Source: Panacibacter microcysteis
GTDB taxonomy: Bacteria; Bacteroidota; Bacteroidia; Chitinophagales; Chitinophagaceae
Length of the DNA stretch: 64,000 bases
Reading direction: 5' to 3'
Assembly (NCBI RefSeq): GCF_015831355.1
Contig: NZ_JADWYR010000001.1
Span: 1 to 64,000, forward strand
A program made the position numbers and the translations under genes. Each line of letters opens with the position of its first letter. Positions within the stretch are counted from its first letter, which is position 1. The notes under the pieces were generated by a model. That model ran no database searches. It saw nothing but the letters and a program-made list of their open reading frames with translations, and was not told the DNA's origin. This document shows positions 26,101 to 33,630 of the stretch, one piece after another.

Positions 26101-26416
26101 GGATACATTTTCCTTTTGTTGTTCTCATATTGCCTTTGGTAAGTAATGAACACAAATTTGCATAGGCTTCTTTATCGGTTGGGTAAGCCAGCAGGCTTAT
26201 ACCATTTTGAAGGTCTAAGCGGCAACCTGTAATTAACCTTACACCAAATTTTTTTGCGGCAGCATATGCCCTTACAATGCCTGCCAGTGAGTTATGGTCT
26301 GTAATGCCAATGGCCTTATAGCCATAAGTTGCAGCCTGCATCACCAATTCAGCAGGATGAGACCCGCCGCGCAGAAAACTGAAATTTGTTGTTACCTGTA
26401 ACTCTGTATAATCCAT
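23183..26416 (-). CDS. dnaE2: error-prone DNA polymerase III alpha subunit DnaE2
   Basis: 1077 residues from ATG 26416 ([21 protein letters not shown]); an in-frame start 14 codons earlier overlaps imuB. It has the PHP domain ([17 protein letters not shown]), the polymerase catalytic region ([35 protein letters not shown] with catalytic acids), and a C-terminal OB-fold region. The long tau-binding tail of replicative DnaE is absent. DnaE2 performs translesion synthesis and damage-induced mutagenesis together with ImuA and ImuB, which lie directly upstream. Confidence 0.93.
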   Translation of the reverse strand: [1077 protein letters not shown]

Positions 26417-26430
26417 ACCAGCAAATATTT

Positions 26431-27933
26431 TCAGGCGAAATACCCGTGTATAAACCACAAAGGCTTTTCCTCATCACTGTAATGACCAAGCCTGTATATC
26501 CAATAACGTTTTCCTTCCATGTCTTCTACTATGTAATAATCCCTGTGAAGCCCTCCTTCTATCCACCATTCAGGTTCTATGCGTTCACATGCATCTGCCC
26601 TGGCTACTATATATAGTTTGTTATTGTACCTGAAATTCATGGGTGGATAATCAGGTATTGGTGCAGTAACCTGTATAGGTATTGGCTGCTGCAAAAGCTG
26701 AATGGGCCGTAATTTTTGCAACGGCCAGCTGATTGCAGGCTTTTCATAAACAGATGTTGCTACAGTAACAGAACGCTCGGGCCAGTGATGTGCTGCCGGC
26801 AGGTAACGGCAAACAATATTGTTTCCAAATTTGTTTTGCAGGTTATCCAATAACTCAGCCACTTCCCTGCTTTCTGCATTGCCGTTGGCTGTCCAGAATG
26901 TCTGTTGAACGGAACGCACTTTTTCTACCTGTATAGCTTCTGCCAGGAACAGTTCTATACCTAATGCCGGTTCTATAGCAGCTATCCTGTTTTCGAGTAA
27001 TTTGAAGATATGTGTGGGGTTAGCAGAAGCATGGTTGGTTTTAACGCTGATGGATATTGTTTTGTTATCTACACGGCAAGCAGTGAATTTTATTTCCCTT
27101 AACCCTTTCCCTTCCTGCACCAATCGTTTACATAGTTTTTCAAGTAATTGCTCCAGGGCAATTTCAATACCTGTCCTGGTTTGAATAAGCTCCAGGCAGG
27201 GCAGCCTTTCGCTGTATTCAACAATTGCATTAACAGGCTGCATAAATTCTTCTTTTGTACCCAGTGCCTGGCTTAGCCTGAGCAACAAACCTGCACCAAA
27301 GCGCCTGCGCAATACAGAAGGCTGCATAAACATAAACGATTTGATATCTGACAACCCCAGCTTTTGTAATTTCCCGTTCGTTTCTTTTTGTATTCTCAAT
27401 GCAGCCGGTGGTAATTGCATGATTGCCTCTGCCTGCTCACCGGTTTTTATGATGGCTTTTATTTTACCATATCGCGCAATGGCCCATGCTGCACCTATTG
27501 TATCTGCCATAGCTGCCCGTACACGGTAACCAAAGCCTTTCAGCTTGCGTATAATATCCCCCAGGTAGTTTTCTTCGCCGCCCCACAGGTGTGTACAGCC
27601 GGTTGCATCCAGCACAATACCACCCGGTATGTCAACTGCAGCTACAGGTGTATAACGTGTACACCATAGTGCAATGCTGTTCAACAGTTTTTCATGCAGC
27701 CCCGGAACATCATCTATTACCTGCAAAGAAGGATATAAAATCTTTGCATCTGAAACTACCATGCCTGCAACAATACCTTTAGCGGCTGCTGCAAAAGAAG
27801 CTTCTGTTATCATCATTCTTCCATGATCTGGTGCTGCCAGCACAAATACTGCAGTTCTTAGCGCAGCCTGCTTTCTTTGAAACCAGTCTGTTTTTAAATG
27901 CCTGAACCAGATTACCACAAAGCGACTTTGCAT
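26431..27933 (-). CDS. imuB: ImuB, Y-family polymerase-like protein
   Basis: 500 residues with the Y-family fold but degenerate catalytic site, as is typical of ImuB: N-terminus RFVVIWFRHLKTDWFQRKQ in place of the usual metal-binding DxD start, then GIVLDATGCTHLWGG and ALGIELFLAEAIQVEKV. ImuB has no polymerase activity of its own; it bridges the beta clamp, ImuA and DnaE2. It starts two bases from the imuA stop and its end lies just before dnaE2, so the three are one operon. Confidence 0.9.
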   Translation of the reverse strand: MQSRFVVIWFRHLKTDWFQRKQAALRTAVFVLAAPDHGRMMITEASFAAAAKGIVAGMVVSDAKILYPSLQVIDDVPGLHEKLLNSIALWCTRYTPVAAVDIPGGIVLDATGCTHLWGGEENYLGDIIRKLKGFGYRVRAAMADTIGAAWAIARYGKIKAIIKTGEQAEAIMQLPPAALRIQKETNGKLQKLGLSDIKSFMFMQPSVLRRRFGAGLLLRLSQALGTKEEFMQPVNAIVEYSERLPCLELIQTRTGIEIALEQLLEKLCKRLVQEGKGLREIKFTACRVDNKTISISVKTNHASANPTHIFKLLENRIAAIEPALGIELFLAEAIQVEKVRSVQQTFWTANGNAESREVAELLDNLQNKFGNNIVCRYLPAAHHWPERSVTVATSVYEKPAISWPLQKLRPIQLLQQPIPIQVTAPIPDYPPMNFRYNNKLYIVARADACERIEPEWWIEGGLHRDYYIVEDMEGKRYWIYRLGHYSDEEKPLWFIHGYFA

Positions 27934-27934
27934 A

Positions 27935-28666
27935 CTACCCTATTTGTTTTAGTCCTTCGTATAACACGATTACTTTTTCATCTTGCTGTATAACATTGAA
28001 ATTACCTGCTGACCATTCCATGATCCAACTACCGGGTGTACCGCTTCTTATTTTTTGCAATTCAACTTTCCACCTTGGAAAACCAACGCCCGGCATACCA
28101 GCCGACATACTTGGCAAAGAGGTTATATGCCACCTTGAAACGCAGGCAATCGTATTGGTAGTGCGCAACCCGTGCCGGATAATAAACCCTGTTACGCGGC
28201 TTTGCTCTGCCGCAAGCTGAAAACGGCGTGATTCCTTGAATGACAAATTTTTTATTTCAGCCAAAACCGCTATCAGCTTATTACATTTCAAGGCTTCTTC
28301 GGTTGCGTACAATACATCTCTTTCATTTTTAACGTCTATAAAAATGATTTGCTCCGGGTTTACATTGAATGATACAAGCGCTGCCGCAAAAAGCGTTCGT
28401 GAAGTACTTATCCATAAACAAATGCCCCCCTGCTTTAATAGCTTGCCCAATATAGCCGCTACAAAACCATTGGTAGATGCCCCATCCTGTGGTGTGTGCG
28501 TAATAAACTCATGCATGCAGCCCACGGGGAAAACACCATTTGGAAATGCCGATTCCATTGCGCTGCAATCAATCCTTACATTATTATCGCCGGGTAATTT
28601 TCTTAAACCCTGCAAGGGAAGAATTTGCTTTTCAAGCTGGGATAATATATCTGATCGGCTGGTCAA
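27935..28666 (-). CDS. imuA: ImuA, RecA-like mutagenesis accessory protein
   Basis: 243 residues, the RecA/SulA-related partner of ImuB. Visible are the start LSQLEKQILPLQGLRK, the conserved FPNGVFPVGCMHEF turn, the core LLKQGGICLWISTSRTLFAAAL and GFIIRHGLRTTNTIACVSRWHI. The Walker A motif is degenerate, as in Bacteroidota ImuA. TTG is the only start possible: the frame is closed by TAG six bases upstream. A palindrome-rich AT stretch (28668-28700) lies right at the start and may hold the operator. Confidence 0.85.
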   Translation of the reverse strand: MTSRSDILSQLEKQILPLQGLRKLPGDNNVRIDCSAMESAFPNGVFPVGCMHEFITHTPQDGASTNGFVAAILGKLLKQGGICLWISTSRTLFAAALVSFNVNPEQIIFIDVKNERDVLYATEEALKCNKLIAVLAEIKNLSFKESRRFQLAAEQSRVTGFIIRHGLRTTNTIACVSRWHITSLPSMSAGMPGVGFPRWKVELQKIRSGTPGSWIMEWSAGNFNVIQQDEKVIVLYEGLKQIG

Positions 28667-28667
28667 T

Positions 28668-28700
28668 TTTAGCTAAATTAATTAGCAAAATAATGCTAAA
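28668..28700. promoter_or_regulatory. candidate operator upstream of imuA-imuB-dnaE2
   Basis: Perfect palindrome TTTAGCTAAA (28668-28677) followed by TTAGC (28682-28686) and GCTAAA (28695-28700), so three alternately oriented TTAGC boxes lie directly upstream of the imuA start. imu operons are damage-induced in most bacteria, so a LexA-type or other repressor site is expected here; the identity of the factor is unknown. Confidence 0.35.
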
Positions 28701-28861
28701 AAAACTATCACGCCTATTTCCTGCAGCAAAAAATCTGCAGCAAACGGATATTTAAAAATTTTAAACGTGTAAATGATTTGTTCTTAGTACATAACTGCCG
28801 GTAATGTATATGCTCTTTTAAGTGCGACACAAAACAGCAGGACCAGCCCAGTTAAAACTTT

Positions 28862-28936
28862 ACCAGACCGTACCCACAGCCCAAAGCTGCCACAAAGAAC
28901 CGAACGTACAAGTGAGTGACACAACCGGCGATGCTA
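28862..28936 (-). repeat. dispersed repeat copy 9
   Basis: Core GTACAAGTGAGTGACACAA at 28906-28924, with the same left part as copy 8 (ACCAGACCGTACCC). It lies in the 327-base gap 28667-28993, which otherwise holds only the operator candidate. Confidence 0.65.
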
Positions 28937-28993
28937 CATGTACTATCGCCGGTTTACAAAAAACTTTAACCCAACAGGTAGCAGATATGAAAA

Positions 28994-29209
28994 TTATGGT
29001 TGCGTTTCACCAACATACTCCAGTATATCACCGGGCTGGCAGTCTAACGCTTTACAGATTGCGTCGAGTGTACTAAAGCGTATTGCTTTTGCTTTACCGG
29101 TTTTTAAAATCGATAGGTTTGACAAAGTAAGATCTACCCTTTCAGAAAGTTCATTCAGCGAAATCTTGCGTTTCGCCATCATTACATCTAAGTTTACAAT
29201 AATAGGCAT
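28994..29209 (-). CDS. Xre-family helix-turn-helix regulator (YozG-like)
   Basis: 71 residues, essentially one HTH domain: DVMMAKRKISLNELSERVDLTLSNLSILKTGKAKAIRFSTLDAICKALDCQPGDILEY. This is the short Cro/C1 type often encoded directly after a DUF2975 membrane protein, as here with a three-base gap. In other bacteria such pairs are thought to be a membrane sensor and its regulator; the target is unknown. Confidence 0.85.
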   Translation of the reverse strand: MPIIVNLDVMMAKRKISLNELSERVDLTLSNLSILKTGKAKAIRFSTLDAICKALDCQPGDILEYVGETQP

Positions 29210-29212
29210 GGC

Positions 29213-29755
29213 TTACACAGTTAATTCGTTTTCAGTTTGCAACTCCACTCCTTTTGAAAAAATAGTGGCAATAATATAAATTACCGCAGCCATTAGTATA
29301 AAGGCCTGGCTGTCTGCCCAAAACTGGTCGAGGTCTTCAACATTATAACCATGATGCGTTAAAGTTTTGGCAACCTGTCGTGCTATGTAACTTATAAGTC
29401 CGATAAAAAAAGTATAGTAACTGATCTTCCTGATGTGGTCTGCAACAAATTCACTAAAGGGTTTGGCGAGGTCAAACCTGCTTACCAATACCGTAACAAT
29501 GTAAAACATGTAAGCCTTGTAAAAGGCAATGACCAGTATAAAACTGTATATACCAAAAAAAGCCCACCGGCTTTGGGTGTACATGGCACTCAAATCGAGT
29601 TTCTGGTATAGATGCTGCACCATTCCGGGGTTATAAATACTAAATATAAAATTGACAATAAGGCCGCCGGCCTCAATGGACAATCCAACAAAAATGATCC
29701 ATGCAACAACCTGCAGAACCCTGAAAATGAAACTATTTTTACGTGACATAAACAT
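29213..29755 (-). CDS. DUF2975 membrane protein
   Basis: 180 residues with four hydrophobic segments (about 12-33, 62-82, 107-130 and 147-167), the normal arrangement of DUF2975. The family motif region FVADHIRKISYYTFFIGLISYI, in which PFSEFVADHIRKI leads into the third segment, is clear. Forms an operon with the short Xre regulator downstream. Function not established. Confidence 0.82.
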   Translation of the reverse strand: MFMSRKNSFIFRVLQVVAWIIFVGLSIEAGGLIVNFIFSIYNPGMVQHLYQKLDLSAMYTQSRWAFFGIYSFILVIAFYKAYMFYIVTVLVSRFDLAKPFSEFVADHIRKISYYTFFIGLISYIARQVAKTLTHHGYNVEDLDQFWADSQAFILMAAVIYIIATIFSKGVELQTENELTV

Positions 29756-29845
29756 TTGTTTTGATGCCCAAAAATAATAAATATTTATTGATAAACAATA
29801 AATATAAGTTTTTAATCAAAAAATAATAAACAATACCGGCAGCGG

Positions 29846-29919
29846 TATTTCATGGCATCGTCCCTTGCGTCGCAAGCACTTTACCTGTATATCATTGGGC
29901 GGCTGCAGGCTGCGGTTAT
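29846..29919 (+). repeat. dispersed repeat copy 15 (GCGTCGC variant)
   Basis: Variant core TTGCGTCGCAAGCACT at 29865-29880 between ATGGCATCG and a downstream GGCGGCTGCAG-GCTGCGG. Matches copy 16 closely, including the ATATCATT/ATATTATA stretch after the core. Confidence 0.6.
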
Positions 29920-29965
29920 TACCTGCGCAGATGATCACTTAGTGGTAGCATAGTTGTTACCAGTG

Positions 29966-30826
29966 TTACAAGGCAACAGGCACAACAGTATAACCAAGTA
30001 ACCTTAATTGTTGTATCAACCCCTGTTGGTACATGAGGTGTTTAAAACCTGCTGCTACAAAACAATTGGCATATGCGAAAGCGTTATCGAGTATTTGTAT
30101 CCATTGCCTGTTCCTGTTTACAAGCAAAGCAAAGTCGGCAGATTTTCCGGTGAGTGTTGTATTGAGCCTGTAATCGATATTGAAATTCTTATAGGTCTTT
30201 ATATAACTGCAACCAGCAGTATCATTATTGAGCATACTTTGCATGTAATTAATGCTGCCCGTAATAAGCGCTGCATTTTTTGCACTGTCTTCCTGTGCTG
30301 CCAGTTGATTAATGAATGTATGCTGGTTACTATCCAGTGAATACACCTCTTTGTTTTCATGTAAAGCCAGTTTTTCAATGTACGTATCCATCAGCCCTGG
30401 AATGCTGTCATTATTATTACAGAAATTAACAAAGTATAGCCTGGCTGTACTCAACGCCAGTACCAATGGGCTCATGCTGTAATAAGTACTGTCTTCCGCT
30501 TTTCTTACAAATGATGTAAATACCTGCTGTTGCGCGGTTGTAAGTGTAATATTCCATTTGGCTGCCGACCATACACCCGTTTGTACAAAAGCTTCATTTG
30601 TGCTGCGCTGCTCCACGAATATTTTGTCTGACGCATTAAGCTTTTCAACCGCTTTTGTAAGCGTGGTAAAAAAAGACGGGCTTACTTCATGAAAAGTTCC
30701 AAAAAGATAAGATACATGAGGGTTGTTGGTTTTTGTTACTTTCCATAATAATGTAGCAGGTTTATCTTGTGCGTAACTAAAAACAGCCACACAAAGCAAC
30801 GAACAGGAAAGTAACAACTTCTTCAT
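29966..30826 (-). CDS. TraB/GumN-family protein
   Basis: 286 residues from the ATG that begins the signal peptide (MKKLLLSCSLLCVAVFSYAQ); an upstream in-frame ATG five codons earlier is less likely. The TraB/GumN fold is shown by LWKVTKTNNPHVSYLFGTFHEV (family motif with the GTxH that may bind metal) and a late GFKHLMYQQGLIQQLRLLGYTV. The family is related to TIKI metalloproteases and pheromone-shutdown proteins; targets in Bacteroidota are unknown. It stands alone. Confidence 0.8.
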   Translation of the reverse strand: MKKLLLSCSLLCVAVFSYAQDKPATLLWKVTKTNNPHVSYLFGTFHEVSPSFFTTLTKAVEKLNASDKIFVEQRSTNEAFVQTGVWSAAKWNITLTTAQQQVFTSFVRKAEDSTYYSMSPLVLALSTARLYFVNFCNNNDSIPGLMDTYIEKLALHENKEVYSLDSNQHTFINQLAAQEDSAKNAALITGSINYMQSMLNNDTAGCSYIKTYKNFNIDYRLNTTLTGKSADFALLVNRNRQWIQILDNAFAYANCFVAAGFKHLMYQQGLIQQLRLLGYTVVPVAL

Positions 30827-30880
30827 GGCAGCAATATACAACCGGGAAATATAAAGTGTTTATAAACCTGACTGCATGCG

Positions 30881-31621
30881 CTATAACCACTTACCCAAAA
30901 AGCGGTTGAATTCATCTTTGTACTGGTTGCCTACAGCAATACTGGTGGCGCCGATTTGAACAGCGCTTTTTGTCATAGCAGTAATTTTATCCAGCGCCAC
31001 AATGTAAGAGCGGTGTATACGCATAAACCTGCGTGGCGATAATTTTTCCTCCAGTGCTTTCAGGCTGGTAAGTGACATTATGGGTTTTGCATCATTTTTC
31101 AGGTGCACTTTTATATAGTCTTTCAGGCCTTCTATGTATAAAATCTCATCGAGTGCAATACGTACAAACTGGTATTCCACTTTTAAAAATAAATAACGAC
31201 TGTCGAAGTAAGCTGTTTCTTCAACATCAGCAGCTGCCGGTTTATTAACGAGCTCAAAGTAAGCCTGCGCTTTGGTGGCAGATCGTAAAAACTCTTCATA
31301 GTTGAACGGCTTCAGGAGGTAATCGAGCGCGTCTACCTTATACCCCTCCAGGCTAAACTGTTTATAAGCGGTAGTAAAAATAATACGGGGTGTTTCAGGG
31401 CCATTGGCTATTACTCTCGCCAGTTCCATTCCGTTAAGATCAGGCATCTGGATATCGAGGTAAACGAGATCGGTCTTGCCGGCATGTATTGCCTTTAATG
31501 CGTCGATGGCATTGGCATACCTGCCAGCCAGTTGCAGAAACGGCGTGCGTTCTATAAAACTGCACACAAGGCCGAGCGCAAGCGGCTCATCATCTACGGC
31601 AATACAATTGAGTTTCATCAT
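30881..31621 (-). CDS. LytTR-type response regulator
   Basis: 246 residues. Receiver domain (1-120) with acidic pocket DDEP, phospho-acceptor Asp in LVYLDIQMPDLNG (~56), Thr in IIFTTAYKQF and Lys in LLKPFNYEEF. The LytTR DNA-binding domain follows (LFLKVEYQFVRIALDEILYIEGLKDYIKVHL ... RFMRIHRSYIVALDKI). It overlaps the upstream kinase by four bases (ATGA) and is surely its partner. Target genes may include the divergent VanZ and ABC permease region (inference). Confidence 0.92.
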   Translation of the reverse strand: MMKLNCIAVDDEPLALGLVCSFIERTPFLQLAGRYANAIDALKAIHAGKTDLVYLDIQMPDLNGMELARVIANGPETPRIIFTTAYKQFSLEGYKVDALDYLLKPFNYEEFLRSATKAQAYFELVNKPAAADVEETAYFDSRYLFLKVEYQFVRIALDEILYIEGLKDYIKVHLKNDAKPIMSLTSLKALEEKLSPRRFMRIHRSYIVALDKITAMTKSAVQIGATSIAVGNQYKDEFNRFLGKWL

Positions 31622-32667
31622 AAATTAAGTACCAGGTGAACAACATAATCGTTTCCACCGCCAGGCTGGTTTATATGCAGGGTATATTTTCCCGGGTAAA
31701 GCAAATCCAGCCGGCGGCGGGTATTGGTAAGGCCAATAGCACTGTTTGTATCTAAGCTAGCACTATTATGTTTGATAACGGAGTTTTTTACTGTAACATC
31801 AAGCCTGTTTGCCTGTTGTTGCAACGCGAAGCTGATATTGCTTGGTTCTGTTGCGCTAACACCATGCTTGAAAGCATTCTCAATAAACGGCAAAAAGATC
31901 ATAGGTGCTATGGCTACATCATTGAAGCTGGCGGGTACATCTACCGATATGGTAACTGCATCGGTAACGCGTAACTGCATAAGGCTGATATAGTCGTTTA
32001 CAAAAGCAATTTCCTGGCTAAGCATGGTGTGGCCCTGTGCAGTATCGTAAAGAATATAGCGCATCATTCTTGAAAGCTGGTGAACGGCGCGGCCTGCCAC
32101 CGCTGCATCTGTTGCCGTGAGTGCATAAATATTGTTGAGGGTATTGAAAAAGAAATGGGGGTTGATCTGTGCCTTTAGAAAAGATAGCTCTGTGGTAACC
32201 TTTTCCTTTTCCATTGCTTCCCGCTCCTGCCGGTCTTTCTGCCATTTTTGTATGGTAGTAATGGCGGTACTGATGCCAACGATCAAACCACTCATAATAA
32301 TGGTAAATACATTCCTGAAACCGAGCAGTGCTTCCGGGCCGGCATCAGGTATATTTATAAGTTCATAGAAAGAAACCCGGGAAAGATGCCAGCTATCAAT
32401 GATGTGTTCTGCAAGCCCGCTGAAATAAGTAATGCTTAAAACAACCACGCAGGCCACTATAACATATAAAGAGACACGGTTTTTTAACAGCAATTGTGGC
32501 ACCAGCACGTAAGCGTTGAGGTAAAAAGCTGCAATAAGCATTACAAGAATAACGGTAGAGCCGGAAAGCAGCGGCTGCCGTGAAAAAAAAGTAAGTGCAA
32601 ACACCACCCACATTAATATGTGCAACAATATGCCGACAAATTTTTTGTATTGATTTTTTACCTGCAT
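31618..32667 (-). CDS. LytS-type sensor histidine kinase
   Basis: 349 residues. Four hydrophobic segments (about 12-27, 36-56, 67-84, 116-138) form the membrane sensor. The His_kinase domain begins LSFLKAQINPHFFFNTLNNIYAL (phospho-accepting His ~170) and an ATPase part follows (MIFLPFIENAFKHGVSA with the N-box Asn, SAIGLTNTRRRLDLLYPGKY). This is the small-molecule-less kinase type common in Bacteroidota. The signal is unknown. Operon with the LytTR regulator. Confidence 0.92.
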   Translation of the reverse strand: MQVKNQYKKFVGILLHILMWVVFALTFFSRQPLLSGSTVILVMLIAAFYLNAYVLVPQLLLKNRVSLYVIVACVVVLSITYFSGLAEHIIDSWHLSRVSFYELINIPDAGPEALLGFRNVFTIIMSGLIVGISTAITTIQKWQKDRQEREAMEKEKVTTELSFLKAQINPHFFFNTLNNIYALTATDAAVAGRAVHQLSRMMRYILYDTAQGHTMLSQEIAFVNDYISLMQLRVTDAVTISVDVPASFNDVAIAPMIFLPFIENAFKHGVSATEPSNISFALQQQANRLDVTVKNSVIKHNSASLDTNSAIGLTNTRRRLDLLYPGKYTLHINQPGGGNDYVVHLVLNL

Positions 32668-32981
32668 TGATCTTAACAGCTACCGGCTTTTTGCAACTTT
32701 CAACGAAAGCTGCAGCAATACAATATTAGGAAACAGCCGGTACAGCCGCAAATGGAACCCCCGGAAACACTTTTCTAACCGACGAAAGGCGGGTACTACT
32801 CTTTGAGAACTTGCGCAGGATAGCTACAGGCTGTCCATGGTTTAAAACCCCGGTTTTGAATAGACATTATTGCTGCCCGTCTATTGCTTTTGTGTGCATT
32901 AAAATAATTTGATTGATTTGTTATGTAATCAATGCAGTTGCTTTAACCAGCCTGGCAAAACAAGGCGCAAATAACAATTGA
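32668..32981. other. divergent intergenic region without recognised feature
   Basis: 314 bases between the LytS kinase and the divergent VanZ gene. A small palindrome AAAACCCCGGTTTT lies at about 32841-32854; no clear TAnnTTTG box, repeat core or open frame of note was found. It must hold promoters for both directions. Confidence 0.4.
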
Positions 32982-33512
32982 TTGGAAACTTACAAGAACA
33001 GCGCAAACAATTTTACAAAAGTACTGCTGGTTGTTTATGCAGGTATATTATGCTGGATACTGCTCTTTAAACTGGGGGTACATTTTTCATACATGAATGA
33101 AAGAAGCGTAAACCTGGTTCCTTTTTACGATATCGTAAACAATAACGGCGAAGGCGGTATGGCCGAAATGTTACTGAATGTCTTGATCTTTCTACCGCCT
33201 GGTATTTACATAGGTTTACTGTATACACAGTGGACTTACGGGAAAAAAGTTTTGCTGTTGTTCTTAACCAGCCTGGCTTTTGAATGTATTCAATTCGTAT
33301 GTAAAACCGGCGCATTTGACGTTACAGACATTGTTACAAATACAACCGGTGCAGCTATTGGCCTGTATATTTTTAAAGCGATTGAGAAACTATTTAACAA
33401 CAGTATGCGTGCACAACAATGCATCAATATTCTTGCTGCAGCCGGAACGATAGTACTGCTGATATTACTTACATTACTAAAAATGGGTATGCTGCCGGTG
33501 AGGTATCAATAG
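32982..33512 (+). CDS. VanZ-family membrane protein
   Basis: 176 residues with five hydrophobic segments and the VanZ signature NLVPFYDIVNNNGEGG ... MLLNVLIFLPPGIYIGLLY ... LAFECIQFVCKTGAFDVTDIVTNTTGAAIGLYIF. TTG at 32982 is the only start that includes the first membrane segment; the first ATG lies after it. VanZ proteins affect resistance to teicoplanin in enterococci, but in Bacteroidota their role is not known. Same strand as the ABC permease, separated by repeat copy 10. Confidence 0.82.
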   Translation: METYKNSANNFTKVLLVVYAGILCWILLFKLGVHFSYMNERSVNLVPFYDIVNNNGEGGMAEMLLNVLIFLPPGIYIGLLYTQWTYGKKVLLLFLTSLAFECIQFVCKTGAFDVTDIVTNTTGAAIGLYIFKAIEKLFNNSMRAQQCINILAAAGTIVLLILLTLLKMGMLPVRYQ

Positions 33513-33537
33513 CACAAGACCGAACCGGCGCTGCTGC

Positions 33538-33582
33538 CACGAAGTGTTGCCGTACAAGTGAGTGACACAACAGGCGATGCCA
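33538..33582 (-). repeat. dispersed repeat copy 10
   Basis: Core GTACAAGTGAGTGACACAA at 33552-33570 followed by CAGGCGATGCCAC. The left side diverges from the long copies. It lies between VanZ and the ABC permease in the same direction of transcription. Confidence 0.6.
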
Positions 33583-33630
33583 CAGCGTACAAAAGCCGGG
33601 CAAACATGATTTATAACCTGTAATAAAAAG

